From positions 1 to 39,964 of the forward strand of contig JAKBBK010000024.1 of assembly GCA_021808525.1 (NCBI GenBank): a DNA stretch of 39,964 nucleotides. The letters run 5' to 3'. This DNA is from Pseudomonadota bacterium. GTDB lineage: Bacteria; Pseudomonadota; Gammaproteobacteria; Burkholderiales; Burkholderiaceae_C. Under the pieces are notes generated by a model. It ran no database searches. It saw only the letters and a program-made list of their open reading frames with translations, and was not told the origin of the DNA. Made by a program: the position numbers and the translations under genes. Below, piece by piece: positions 1 through 6,978 of the stretch; the stretch's first letter is position 1, and each line of letters begins with the position of its first letter.

Positions 1-1
1 G

Positions 2-136
2 TCCGACTTTCCCCTCATCACCCCCGAGCGCTGGATGAAGGATTTCGAGCAGGCGGGCTTCCGCCCCGAGGTACACCAACCCATCCTGAAGACCAACGCG
101 ATGCGCCTGCTGGGCCTGGGTACGAAGCCTGCCTGA
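2..136 (+). CDS. Amidohydrolase family protein, C-terminal end (partial)
   Basis: Only the last 44 codons are in the window; the frame is open from the left edge to a TGA at 134-136. The peptide begins SDFPLITPERWMKDFEQAG and ends NAMRLLGLGTKPA. A G/SDFP segment followed by a helix and a closing N-A-x-R-L-L-G-L is the usual C-terminus of TIM-barrel amidohydrolases of the Amidohydro_2/ACMSD group, where the Asp of DFP is often the last metal-site or catalytic residue. The substrate cannot be told from this fragment. Position beside vanillate and protocatechuate genes would fit a decarboxylase or hydrolase of aromatic metabolism, but that is inference. Confidence 0.75.
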   Translation, partial: SDFPLITPERWMKDFEQAGFRPEVHQPILKTNAMRLLGLGTKPA

Positions 137-157
137 GCGGGCCTCACCCCGCCCGCT
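136..157. terminator. Bidirectional hairpin terminator
   Basis: A perfect 7-bp stem (AGCGGGC at 136-142, GCCCGCT at 151-157) with an 8-nt loop sits between the plus-strand amidohydrolase stop and the end of the convergent minus-strand gene. There is no clear T-run, so it may be only a 3' stabilising hairpin. Confidence 0.45.
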
Positions 158-362
158 GGAAGAAATGGGTGCCGACGCACAGCGCGAACACGACGATCGC
201 TGCCCAGCGCGCGAATCCGCTCTTCAGAAATTCCAAAGACGTCCTGGGCACCGGCTCTTCGCCGTCCAGATCCCAATAGTCGATGGAAGGGGCATCAGCG
301 AGATTGAACAAGAGCACCGACGCAGCTCCGAGCATCCCCACCAGCAAGATCCAGTCCATCAA
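144..362 (-). CDS. Small two-helix membrane protein, unknown function
   Basis: A 72-residue protein with two predicted membrane helices: residues about 4-24 (ILLVGMLGAASVLLFNLA) and about 52-68 (WAAIVVFALCVGTHFF). A charged, acidic linker (DYWDLDGEEPVPR) lies between them. It is the last gene of a four-gene minus-strand cassette and starts 16 bp after the stop of the glycine-zipper protein at 379-834. Small membrane proteins directly after a pore-type toxin are often immunity proteins; that role is inferred only from position and topology. I do not recognise a family. Base composition is more AT-rich than the flanking catabolic genes. Two consecutive Met codons make either 362 or 359 a possible start. 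Confidence 0.6.
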   Translation of the reverse strand: MMDWILLVGMLGAASVLLFNLADAPSIDYWDLDGEEPVPRTSLEFLKSGFARWAAIVVFALCVGTHFFQRAG

Positions 363-378
363 GCCACCTCGAAGGCTG

Positions 379-834
379 TCATCTCAACCACTGCACAAAG
401 ACTTCGGGTTCTTCCTGATACATGGAATCCAATTTTTCGGCAGAACTCCCGCCAACCCAGCTTCCAATAGCGACAACAACGGCCGCACATATAGGTTCTG
501 CCGGGCCACAAATAAACGATGCTGACACCCCCCCAACATAACCTCCAAGGAGTCCGCCAGCCAGGATACTACCCTGCCGGCTCAACTCCTTGAGCTTTTG
601 ATCTGAAAGCGCGATCTCACCTGCCGCAAGCATCGCAGAAAAAACGATCAAAACCCTCGCAAGAACCTGCAGTCTCCTGACCTCCACAGTCACTTGTACA
701 TTACCGCCACCGGCCTTTTGAAGAATCTTGTAATAGATTGCCCCACGCTGCCTCTCAGAAAGATCCGCGAACTTCACCCCGTAGTTTGACAAGGCATATT
801 TGTCCAGATAATAATCAAAACCCCTGGCGTTCAA
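379..834 (-). CDS. Glycine-zipper membrane protein, probably the C-terminal half of a frameshifted toxin-like protein
   Basis: 151 codons if read from a TTG at 834, which overlaps the stop of the upstream frame (TTGA). The N-terminal third is helical and charged (LDKYALSNYGVKF, LSERQRGAIYYKIL). A hydrophobic helix follows (about residues 58-72), then a glycine-rich membrane stretch (about 92-130: AGGLLGGYVGGVSA, a CGPAEPIC pair of cysteines, VVVAIGSWVGG). I recall proteins with this order, a KYA/Q-R-x-x-hydrophobic helix followed by a Gly-zipper with a CGP-x-x-P-x-C motif, as predicted pore-forming effectors linked to type VI secretion. In those proteins this segment is continuous with a sequence like that of 831-1163. 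No ribosome-binding site precedes the TTG, so a fusion by frameshift or translational coupling is likely. Confidence 0.6.
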   Translation of the reverse strand: MNARGFDYYLDKYALSNYGVKFADLSERQRGAIYYKILQKAGGGNVQVTVEVRRLQVLARVLIVFSAMLAAGEIALSDQKLKELSRQGSILAGGLLGGYVGGVSASFICGPAEPICAAVVVAIGSWVGGSSAEKLDSMYQEEPEVFVQWLR

Positions 835-1163
835 TTTTTTTGTTCGGCACGCGCAACACCAACGGCGCTGGTAAATTTTCGGTATTCCTTGAACAAGACA
901 TCACGAAGAGCGCTGCAGTACTGTGCGCCCGCCTTCGCACTCAACGTGCCCCTGGCAACCTCTGCGCGAACCTGATCGGAGACCTCCCGGATATGTTGGA
1001 GGTACAATTTTCGAACGGCCTCGTCCTGAATTGAGTTAACCGCGAAAGTTGTGGCAATGGCCTCAAAATCCGCAATAGCCGGCTCGAGCATTTCGCGCCC
1101 GATCGGGTGCTGCGAGCGAGGGGCGAATTTCCCCACTGCCAGAGCTATATCTCCGATGCTCAT
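831..1163 (-). CDS. Helical protein, probably the N-terminal half of the frameshifted toxin-like protein
   Basis: 110 residues starting at ATG 1163, whose ATGA overlaps the stop of the upstream gene at 1160. It is mostly helical and charged. The C-terminal part (G-T-L-S-A-K-A-G-A-Q ... ALRDVLFKEYRKFTS ... GVARAEQKN) resembles, from memory, the helical region preceding the Gly-zipper of effector-like proteins (pattern LSAxxAAxxAxxLRNxIMExxR then GRAxAExxK). The frame stops immediately after a run of seven A. A -1 shift there would join it to 379-834 and restore the expected spacing to the next conserved helix (KYA). It should therefore be treated as one gene with the next until checked. Confidence 0.6.
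   Translation of the reverse strand: MSIGDIALAVGKFAPRSQHPIGREMLEPAIADFEAIATTFAVNSIQDEAVRKLYLQHIREVSDQVRAEVARGTLSAKAGAQYCSALRDVLFKEYRKFTSAVGVARAEQKN
835..841 (-). other. A7 homopolymer: possible -1 frameshift site or indel joining 831-1163 with 379-834
   Basis: On the coding (minus) strand the run reads CAA AAA AAT TGA in the upstream frame, so A-AAA-AAT precedes the stop by zero codons. Slipping back one base continues through TTG into the downstream frame and gives AEQKNLNARGFDYYLDKYA across the junction. Poly-A heptamers of this kind are known slippery sequences in bacteria. They are also a common place for sequencing or assembly errors and for phase-variable indels. Confidence 0.5.
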
Positions 1164-1504
1164 GGATGCCCCATAGCCACCAAGAAGCCCGCCAGTAATG
1201 ATGTGCTGCCGTCGCCAGGAATTTTTTGGTTCGGCAACTCAACGCGAATCGACGCCGAACCATTGGGGCGCTCGAAATAAGCGACGTTACCATCACCCAC
1301 GAAAACATCCTGAATCGTGCCATCCAGGAAATGTGCCCTGCAGGCTCGACCTCTACAATCCCCGAAATCATCCAGCTTGAACGCTATCCACCATTCACGA
1401 GCAGCCGTGGAGTCTGTCGTTTCCGATAGATCGCCCTGGAGATCTGCACTGCAGAAAATCGAGAACTCCTGGCAGGGGTTTGAACAAGAGCCGCCGTCCG
1501 ACAA
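1160..1504 (-). CDS. Hypothetical cysteine-containing protein, first gene of the AT-rich cassette
   Basis: The frame is open further upstream into vanB, but the convincing coding part begins near a TTG at 1504, only 8 bp after the vanB stop. This gives 114 residues (MSDGGSCSNPCQEF ... LLAGFLVAMGHP). The N-terminal half has five cysteines (two pairs, SCSNPC and DCRGRAC), followed by a compact mixed segment (DVFVGDGNVAYFERPNG). No family is recognised. Its stop overlaps the start of the next gene (ATGA), so the cassette is translated as an operon. Position upstream of an effector-like gene would suit a chaperone, adaptor or truncated partner. The start and even the length are uncertain; a lost N-terminus is possible because the cassette appears to have been joined to the end of vanB. 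Confidence 0.45.
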   Translation of the reverse strand: MSDGGSCSNPCQEFSIFCSADLQGDLSETTDSTAAREWWIAFKLDDFGDCRGRACRAHFLDGTIQDVFVGDGNVAYFERPNGSASIRVELPNQKIPGDGSTSLLAGFLVAMGHP

Positions 1505-1512
1505 TAGGCGGC

Positions 1513-2484
1513 CTACAGCTCCAGCACCAGCCGCGGGCTGAGGGCTCGGGAGCAGCAGGGCAGCATCTGGTCGTTGCGGGCGCGCTCCTCGTCGGTGAGA
1601 TAGGAGTCGCGGTGCTCGGGGGTGCCGGCGAGCACGCGGGTCAGGCAGGTGCCGCACACGCCCTGCTCGCAGGAGGTGGGCAGGTCGATGCCGGCGGCGG
1701 CCAGCGCCTGCACGATGGTCTGCGCCGGCTCCACGCGCACCACGCGCCCGCTGGACGACAGTTCCACCTCGAAGGCGTCGCCGCCCGGGGACGCGTCCTC
1801 GGCGCCGGCGAAGTATTCCCGGTGCAGCCGCGTCTCGTCCCAGCCGGCGTCGCGCGCGCTGCGCAGCACCCAGTCGATGAAGCCGCGCGGGCCGCAGACG
1901 TACAGGTGGGTGTCCGGCCGCGATGCGCGCAGCAGGCCCGGCAGGTCCAGGCGTTGCGGCTGCGGCCCGTCGTCGTGATGCAGGTGCGCCCGGGATGCCC
2001 AGGCGGCCTCGCCCAGGCGCTCGACGAAGGCCGTGCGCGCGGCCGAGCGCGTGCAGTAATGCAGCTCGAAGCCGCGCCCTTCCCGGTGCAGTTGCTCGGC
2101 CATGCTCAGCAAGGGCGTGATGCCGATGCCGCCGGCCAGCAGCAGGCTGTGCGGCGCCTGCGCGTGCAGCGGGAAATGGTTGCGCGGCAGGCTGGCGCCG
2201 AGCAGATCGCCTTCGCGCAGCCTGTCGTGCACGGCCGCCGAGCCGCCGCGCGAGGCCGGCTCGCGCAGCACGCCCAGCAGATAGCGCGAGGTGTCGGCGG
2301 GATCGCCGGCCAGCGAGTATGGGCGTACCAGGCCCTCGCCCAGGTGCAGGTCGATGTGGGCGCCGGCGCTGAAAGCCGGCAAGGCGGCGCCTTCGGGGTG
2401 GCGCAGTTCGAGGGCGCAGATGTCCTCGGCGGCCGTGCGCTTGGCGGCCACGCGCAGGGTGATCTCGGCTTGGGGATGGCTCAT
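1513..2484 (-). CDS. vanB: Vanillate O-demethylase reductase subunit (VanB-type)
   Basis: 323 residues from ATG 2484. It is a class IA Rieske-dioxygenase reductase that passes electrons from NAD(P)H through FMN and a plant-type [2Fe-2S] cluster to the oxygenase. Visible motifs in order: flavin-binding RPYSL (54-58), nucleotide-binding GGIGITP (118-124), CGPRGF (197-202), and the C-terminal ferredoxin cluster CEQGVCGTC (Cys272, 277, 280) with a fourth Cys near 310. Length and FMN-then-ferredoxin order match phthalate dioxygenase/VanB reductases. It lies 20 bp downstream of the GntR regulator on the same strand, so both are probably one transcript, divergent from vanA. This differs from the common vanAB arrangement and puts the reductase under the regulator's own promoter. 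Confidence 0.9.
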   Translation of the reverse strand: MSHPQAEITLRVAAKRTAAEDICALELRHPEGAALPAFSAGAHIDLHLGEGLVRPYSLAGDPADTSRYLLGVLREPASRGGSAAVHDRLREGDLLGASLPRNHFPLHAQAPHSLLLAGGIGITPLLSMAEQLHREGRGFELHYCTRSAARTAFVERLGEAAWASRAHLHHDDGPQPQRLDLPGLLRASRPDTHLYVCGPRGFIDWVLRSARDAGWDETRLHREYFAGAEDASPGGDAFEVELSSSGRVVRVEPAQTIVQALAAAGIDLPTSCEQGVCGTCLTRVLAGTPEHRDSYLTDEERARNDQMLPCCSRALSPRLVLEL

Positions 2485-2504
2485 GGGTGGACGGTGGGAG
2501 GGAC

Positions 2505-3188
2505 TCAGGCAGGGGTGTGCAGGCCGAGCAGGCGGCCGTAGCGCAGGCCGATGTAGGCGTGCTCGCGCATCAGCATCTCGGCGCGCGCGGCCTCGCCGGC
2601 GAGCAGCGCATCCAGCACCAGAGAGTGCTGCAGTTGCGCGACGCGCAGCTTCTCGTACTCCTGCGCCAGGCGCGAGGTGTCGATGATGATGGAGTCGGAG
2701 GACGCGAAGGGCAGATGGTCGTTGCGGGCGATGGCGTCGGCGATGGCACGGCTGGCGCTGGCGTCGATGATGGCGTGGTGGAACCGGGCGTTGATCTCGC
2801 TCCAGCCGGCGATGGCCGCCGGGCTCAGCGCGCCCGCGGCCAGCAGGCGCGCGCCCTGCTCCACGCAGTCGCGCAGCAGCTCGCGGGTGGCCTGCGGCAG
2901 GCCCTGTTCGCCCAGGCGCCGCGCGGCCAGCCCTTCGAGCACGCCGCGCACTTCCAGGCCGCACATCACGTCCTGCTCGGAAAAGCGCCGCACCACGTAG
3001 CCGCGCGCGCCGGCCCGCTCCAGCAGGCCTTCCTGCTCCAGGGTGCGAAAGGCCAGGCGCACCGGCGTGCGCGACACCCCGAGCTGTTCGGCCACGGGGA
3101 TCTCGGCCATGCGCTCTCCCGGCGCGTAGCGCCCCTCGGAGATCAGCCGGCGCAGGGTGCTGAGGATGTGGATGGAGTCCTGGCTCAT
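2505..3188 (-). CDS. vanR: GntR/FCD-family transcriptional repressor, VanR-like
   Basis: 227 residues from ATG 3188. An upstream in-frame TTG at 3203 would place the start inside an operator palindrome and is less likely. The N-terminal winged helix (LISEGRYAPGERMAEIPVAEQLGVSRTPVR, about residues 15-45) is the FadR-subfamily GntR signature. Residues about 80-220 form an all-helical FCD ligand-binding domain with a helix containing E-I-N-A-R-F-H and a later H-A-Y-I, which supply the usual metal/ligand histidines. VanR proteins repress vanillate demethylase genes and release DNA when vanillate binds. The neighbouring TTGGATCCAA palindromes match the VanR operator core known from Caulobacter (ATTGGATCCAAT, from memory), which supports this identity strongly. 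The gene is likely autoregulated. Confidence 0.88.
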   Translation of the reverse strand: MSQDSIHILSTLRRLISEGRYAPGERMAEIPVAEQLGVSRTPVRLAFRTLEQEGLLERAGARGYVVRRFSEQDVMCGLEVRGVLEGLAARRLGEQGLPQATRELLRDCVEQGARLLAAGALSPAAIAGWSEINARFHHAIIDASASRAIADAIARNDHLPFASSDSIIIDTSRLAQEYEKLRVAQLQHSLVLDALLAGEAARAEMLMREHAYIGLRYGRLLGLHTPA

Positions 3189-3193
3189 GGAAA

Positions 3194-3203
3194 TTGGATC
3201 CAA
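3194..3203. promoter_or_regulatory. VanR-type operator O1
   Basis: Perfect palindrome TTGGATCCAA, 6 bp upstream of the vanR ATG; with flanking A it matches 11 of 12 bases of the recalled VanR operator. It lies downstream of any vanR promoter, so binding would block vanR-vanB transcription. Confidence 0.85.
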
Positions 3204-3227
3204 CGATACGTTTCAGGGCTTTCCCTT

Positions 3228-3256
3228 TTGACGATATATGCAAATTATGGTCGACT
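3228..3256 (+). promoter_or_regulatory. Possible vanA promoter
   Basis: TTGACG at 3228-3233 is a good -35. The position 17 bp downstream (TCGACT, 3251-3256) is a poor -10, immediately followed by operator O2. The -35 is convincing, the -10 is not. Confidence 0.35.
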
Positions 3257-3273
3257 TTGGATCCAATCACCAA
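3244..3273 (-). promoter_or_regulatory. Possible vanR-vanB promoter
   Basis: On the minus strand CATAAT (3244-3249) is a good -10, with a weak TTGGTG (3268-3273) 18 bp upstream. Operator O2 would sit in the spacer, which suits autorepression. Confidence 0.4.
3257..3266. promoter_or_regulatory. VanR-type operator O2
   Basis: Second perfect TTGGATCCAA, 55 bp before the vanA ATG. Its centre is 63 bp from O1, six helical turns, so both operators face the same side of the DNA. It overlaps the expected vanA start region and the spacer of a possible divergent vanR promoter. Confidence 0.85.
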
Positions 3274-3321
3274 GCATTCCCGGGGCGAGATATCTCGGGG
3301 TTTTCACGGAGGATTCGAACC

Positions 3322-4371
3322 ATGTTCGTGCAGAACGCCTGGTACGTCGCGTGCACGCCCGACGAGATCGACGGCAAGCCGCTGGGGCGCACCCTGTGCG
3401 GCCACGCGGTGGCCCTGTTCCGCGACGCGCAGGGCCGCGTCGCGGCCGTCGAGGACTTCTGTCCCCACCGCGGAGCGCCGCTGTCGCTGGGTTTCGTGCG
3501 CGACGGGCGCCTGGTCTGCGGTTACCACGGCCTGGAAATGGGCGCGGACGGGCGCGTGTGCTCGATGCCCTGCCAGCGTGTCCAGGGCTTCCCGTCCATC
3601 CGCAGCTTCCCCGTGGTCGAGCGCTACGGCTTCGTCTGGATCTGGCCGGGGCGTGCGGATCTGGCCGACGAGGCGAAGATCCCGCGCTTCGACTGGCTGC
3701 ACAGCCCCGACTGGGCCTATGGTGGCGGGCTGTACCACATCGGCTGCGACTACCGGCTGATGATCGACAACCTGATGGACCTGACCCACGAGACCTACGT
3801 GCACGCCGGCAGCATCGGGCAGCGCGAGATCGAGGAATCGGTGCCGCAGACCCGGGCCGAGGGCGACGCGGTGGTCACCAGCCGCCACATGCAGGGCATC
3901 CAGGCCCCGCCCTTCTGGGCGGCGGCGCTGCGCGCCAACGAACTGCCCGACGACCAGCCCTGCGACCGCTGGCAGATCTGCCGCTTCACCCCGCCCAGCC
4001 ACGTGATGATCGAGGTCGGCGTGGCGCTGGCCGGCCACGGCGGCTACGAAGCCGATGCCCGCTACAAGGCCTCGAGCATCGTGGTGGACTTCATCACCCC
4101 GGAAACCGAGACCACCCACTGGTATTTCTGGGGCATGGCGCGCAACTTCAAGCCGGGCGACGCCGAGCTGACCGCGCGCATCCGCGAGGGCCAGGGCAGG
4201 ATCTTCTCCGAGGACCGCGAAATGCTGGAGCGTCAGCAGCGCAATCTCAGCGCCCAGCCCCAGCGCTCGCTGCTCAAGCTCAACATCGACGCCGGGGGCG
4301 TGCAGTCGCGACGCATCATCGATCGCCTGATCGCGGCCGAGCAGACCCTCGCGCAGGCCGTCAGCGCCTGA
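3322..4371 (+). CDS. vanA: Vanillate O-demethylase oxygenase subunit (Rieske)
   Basis: 349 residues from ATG 3322, with a good ribosome-binding site (GGAGG at 3308-3312). The protein removes the O-methyl group of vanillate as formaldehyde, giving protocatechuate. The N-terminal Rieske domain has C-P-H (Cys47, His49) and C-G-Y-H (Cys66, His69). The catalytic domain has the mononuclear-iron helix DNLMDLTHETYVH (His156, His161). The stretches QICRFTPPSHV, SSIVVDFITPET and DMLERQQRNL-like segments closely match remembered VanA sequences along the whole length, so this is VanA itself rather than a generic phthalate-type oxygenase. It is transcribed away from vanR-vanB, with the shared intergenic region carrying two VanR operators. 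Its product feeds the lig pathway at 12488-18376. Confidence 0.93.
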   Translation: MFVQNAWYVACTPDEIDGKPLGRTLCGHAVALFRDAQGRVAAVEDFCPHRGAPLSLGFVRDGRLVCGYHGLEMGADGRVCSMPCQRVQGFPSIRSFPVVERYGFVWIWPGRADLADEAKIPRFDWLHSPDWAYGGGLYHIGCDYRLMIDNLMDLTHETYVHAGSIGQREIEESVPQTRAEGDAVVTSRHMQGIQAPPFWAAALRANELPDDQPCDRWQICRFTPPSHVMIEVGVALAGHGGYEADARYKASSIVVDFITPETETTHWYFWGMARNFKPGDAELTARIREGQGRIFSEDREMLERQQRNLSAQPQRSLLKLNIDAGGVQSRRIIDRLIAAEQTLAQAVSA

Positions 4372-4397
4372 GCCCCGGCGGGGCCGCGGGCGCGCAT

Positions 4398-4416
4398 GCG
4401 GGGCCGAAAGCCCCGC
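4398..4416. terminator. Bidirectional terminator hairpin between vanA and marR
   Basis: GCGGGGC (4398-4404), loop CGAAA, GCCCCGC (4410-4416): a perfect 7-bp stem with a stable loop between two convergent genes. No T-run. Confidence 0.55.
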
Positions 4417-4422
4417 GGCGCC

Positions 4423-4914
4423 TCAGCGCCCCCCGCGGGCGACGCGATCCAGCAATTCGAACAGCATCAGGCGCTCGCCGGCCGACAGGCCGTGCAGCAC
4501 CTCGGTCTCCATGTCGCGCGAGGCGCGCAGCGAGGCCTCCGCGAGCTCCTCCCCGGGCTCGTCCAGGCGCACGAACACGGAGCGCTTGTCGTGCTCGTTG
4601 CGCTCGCGGCGGATCAGGCCGCGCGACTCCAGGCGGTCCAGCAACACGGTCATGCCCGGCGCCGTGATGGCCAGGGCGCGCGCCAGCTGCTTTTGCGTGG
4701 CGCGGCGATTGTGGCGCAGCAGTTGCAGGATGGTGAACTCCACCGGACGCAGGCGCAGCGGCTCGCCGATGGCCTTCTGGAAGGCGGCGCGGGTGTGGAT
4801 GGAGGCCCGCGCCAACTGATAACCCAGCACATGCCCGAGCACCGCCTGGTCGAGCCCGGAGGCGGCGGCGCCGCGGCGCGCGGAGCCTTGGGGAATGTTG
4901 GGTTCGGAGCTCAT
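4423..4914 (-). CDS. MarR-family transcriptional regulator
   Basis: 163 residues. The winged helix-turn-helix is visible from about residue 55 to 125: ILQLLRHNRRATQKQLARAL (HTH) and LDRLESRGLIRRERNEHDKRSVFVRLDEPG (recognition helix and wing with the conserved D-x-R). N- and C-terminal helices would form the dimer. MarR proteins near aromatic genes usually sense phenolic acids or their CoA esters. The gene is the last on the minus strand after the ABC transporter (gap 83 bp to the permease stop) and ends convergently with vanA, so it is probably cotranscribed with the transporter. Whether it regulates that operon, or fine-tunes it together with the LysR protein, cannot be told. Confidence 0.85.
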   Translation of the reverse strand: MSSEPNIPQGSARRGAAASGLDQAVLGHVLGYQLARASIHTRAAFQKAIGEPLRLRPVEFTILQLLRHNRRATQKQLARALAITAPGMTVLLDRLESRGLIRRERNEHDKRSVFVRLDEPGEELAEASLRASRDMETEVLHGLSAGERLMLFELLDRVARGGR

Positions 4915-4997
4915 GGAGGGGGGCCGGGGCGCGGTGCAGCCACTTTAGCAGGCGGCCCCGCGCGAGCCGCCCGGCGCGCCCTGGACAGGCACCGCGA

Positions 4998-6050
4998 TCA
5001 AGCCGGCCGGCCTTGCCGCTCGTGGCGCACGAGCAGCTTGCCGTCGCGCAACCCGGCCAGGCGCAGGTGGTAGCCGATGGGCAGCAGGCGCAGCGACCAG
5101 CGCCCCTCCACCGCCCCCCAGATGCCGCGCGGGAACAGCAGCGCGAAGCCGATGGCCAGCACGCCCAGGCCGATGAGGTAGACCACTCCGGTGGCGCCGA
5201 ACCAGGTCTCGGCGGCGAAGAACAGCACGGCGCCGAGGATCGGCCCCTCGAAAGTGCCCAGGCCGCCCACGATGACCATGAACAGCATGTAGGCGGTCCA
5301 CTGCGGGCCGAAGAAAGTGGCGGGCTGGTAGGTGATGGAACTCGCCAGCCACAGCGCGCCTCCCGCGCCACAGCCCAGCGCGGACAGGAAGAACAGCACA
5401 TGCTTGCTGCGCAACACATTCACGCCGATGGAGGCGGCCGCGGTCTCGTCGTCGCGCACGGCCTGCAGGGAGGCGCCCACGCGGCTGCGCAGCAGCAGGA
5501 ACAGCACCCCCAGGAGCACGACCATCAGGCCCAGGGCCATCCAGTAGGTGTCCTCGCGTCGCGCCGCCGGCGCGTAGGCGTCGATGCCCAGCAGCGAGGT
5601 TCCGGTCTCGCCCTGCACGATGGGGTCGATGGTCACCAGCAGGTGCAGCAGTTCGGCCAGCACCCACATGCCGATGGCGAACTCGCCACCGCCCAGCTTG
5701 AGCATGATCTGGCCCAGCGGCAGCGACACCAGGCCCACCAGCAGCACGGACACCAGCATGGCCGCGTACACGTCCATGCCGCCGGCCGACAGGCGTACCA
5801 GGAAATAACCCCCGAGCCCGATGAAGGCCTGCTGGCCGATGGACACCAGGCCGCCGTAGCCGGCCAGGGCGTTCCACATGGCGGCCAGCAGCACGTAGAT
5901 GAACAGGGTGCTCAGCCGGTCCAGCATTTCCGGGCGCATGAACAGCGGCCCGAAGGCCAGCAGCAGCACCAGCAGCCCGATGGCGACCACGAACCCCACC
6001 GACCGGGGCGTCCAGCGCAGCACCTGCGCGCCTTGCATCGCCTGCTTCAT
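4998..6050 (-). CDS. ABC transporter permease, LivM-like
   Basis: 350 residues from ATG 6050, which overlaps the stop of the preceding permease (ATGA). The protein has about eight to ten hydrophobic helices and the LivM-type cytoplasmic loop with R-S-R-V-G-A-S-L-Q-A-V-R-D-D-E-T-A-A-A-S-I-G-V. The segments LAGYGGLVSIGQQAFIGLGG and VIVGGLGTFEGPILGA are typical of this family. Together with the LivH-like subunit it forms the membrane channel of a hydrophobic amino acid/aromatic acid (HAAT) importer. The downstream neighbour is marR. In aromatic-catabolism loci such transporters often carry benzoate-type acids rather than branched-chain amino acids; here the linkage to porin and lig genes favours that reading, but no substrate residue can be read from the sequence. 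Confidence 0.9.
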   Translation of the reverse strand: MKQAMQGAQVLRWTPRSVGFVVAIGLLVLLLAFGPLFMRPEMLDRLSTLFIYVLLAAMWNALAGYGGLVSIGQQAFIGLGGYFLVRLSAGGMDVYAAMLVSVLLVGLVSLPLGQIMLKLGGGEFAIGMWVLAELLHLLVTIDPIVQGETGTSLLGIDAYAPAARREDTYWMALGLMVVLLGVLFLLLRSRVGASLQAVRDDETAAASIGVNVLRSKHVLFFLSALGCGAGGALWLASSITYQPATFFGPQWTAYMLFMVIVGGLGTFEGPILGAVLFFAAETWFGATGVVYLIGLGVLAIGFALLFPRGIWGAVEGRWSLRLLPIGYHLRLAGLRDGKLLVRHERQGRPA

Positions 6051-6964
6051 GCACCAGCTCCTTGGGGGGACGTGCGCGCGGCCCGCAGGCGCGGTCGGCG
6101 CAGATGCCAGACTTTGGAATACACCCGCAGCACCAGGATCACCAGGAACACCCCATGTCCGGCGATGAGGAATCCGATGGGATTGATCTGCGCGCCGATG
6201 CTCTGCGACACGCCGAGCACGATGCCGCCCAGCAGCGTGCCCCACAGCGAACCGGTGCCGCCGATGACCACGGTCTCGAAGGCGAACAGCAGCTGGCTCT
6301 GGCCCGCGTAGGGAGCAAAGGTGCTGCGCATGCCCAGGAACAGCGCGGCCACGGTGATCAGCACCATGGCGATGGCGCTGGCGGCGGAGTACACCATGCG
6401 CGAATCGATGCCGATCAGGTTCACCGCGTCAGGGTCTTCCGCGGTGGCGCGAATGGCTCGCCCGAGACCGGTGCGCGACAAGGCCAGCTGCAGCGAGCCG
6501 AGCACGGCCACCGCGGTGCCGAAGGTCAGCACGTCGAGCTTGGACACGTACAGGTCGCCCACCAGTTGCCAGCTGTCGTAGGACAGCGAGCCGATGTTGG
6601 GCGCCAGCGAACGCGTGTCGGCCCCGAAGGTCTGGAACAGAAGGTTGTCGATGACGATCGACAGCCCGAAGGTGGCCAGGATGGGCACCAGCATGCCCCC
6701 GCGCAGGCTGCGCTGCAGCAGCAGGCGGTTGAGCACCCAGCCGAGCACGGCCATGACCGGCATGACCATCAGCGCGGCCACCGGCACGTCGACGCCCAGA
6801 TGCTTGCAGGCGCTGAAGATCAGGTACGCCGCGAGCACCGCCAGGCTGCCGTGCGCGAGGTTGACGATGCGCATGACGCCGAACAGGAAGGACAGGCCGC
6901 TGGCCAGGATGGCGTAGTAGCCGCCCAGCAGCACGCCCTGGATGATCTGGTTCAGGAATTCCAT
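6047..6964 (-). CDS. ABC transporter permease, LivH-like
   Basis: 305 residues from ATG 6964. The start is typical for LivH (MEFLNQIIQGVLLGGYYAILASG), followed by LSFLFGVMRIVNLAHGS. About eight membrane helices are visible, with the cytoplasmic loop G-L-G-R-A-I-R-A-T-A-E-D-P-D-A-V-N-L-I-G-I that contacts the ATPase and VVIGGTGSLWGTLLGG near the end. Its last codon overlaps the start of the second permease by 4 nt, and it begins 14 bp after the LivF-like gene stops. It pairs with 4998-6050 as a heterodimeric channel. Confidence 0.9.
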   Translation of the reverse strand: MEFLNQIIQGVLLGGYYAILASGLSFLFGVMRIVNLAHGSLAVLAAYLIFSACKHLGVDVPVAALMVMPVMAVLGWVLNRLLLQRSLRGGMLVPILATFGLSIVIDNLLFQTFGADTRSLAPNIGSLSYDSWQLVGDLYVSKLDVLTFGTAVAVLGSLQLALSRTGLGRAIRATAEDPDAVNLIGIDSRMVYSAASAIAMVLITVAALFLGMRSTFAPYAGQSQLLFAFETVVIGGTGSLWGTLLGGIVLGVSQSIGAQINPIGFLIAGHGVFLVILVLRVYSKVWHLRRPRLRAARTSPQGAGA

Positions 6965-6978
6965 GGGGAGGCGGGTCC

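Noticed and set aside
3189-3203. TTG start for vanR five codons upstream of the ATG
   Set aside because: It lies inside operator O1 and adds MDPIS, which is not part of the GntR fold.
2487-4667. A 726-codon plus-strand frame across vanR and vanA
   Set aside because: Low-complexity Arg/Ala/Pro/Gly composition; vanR and vanA explain the DNA in other frames.
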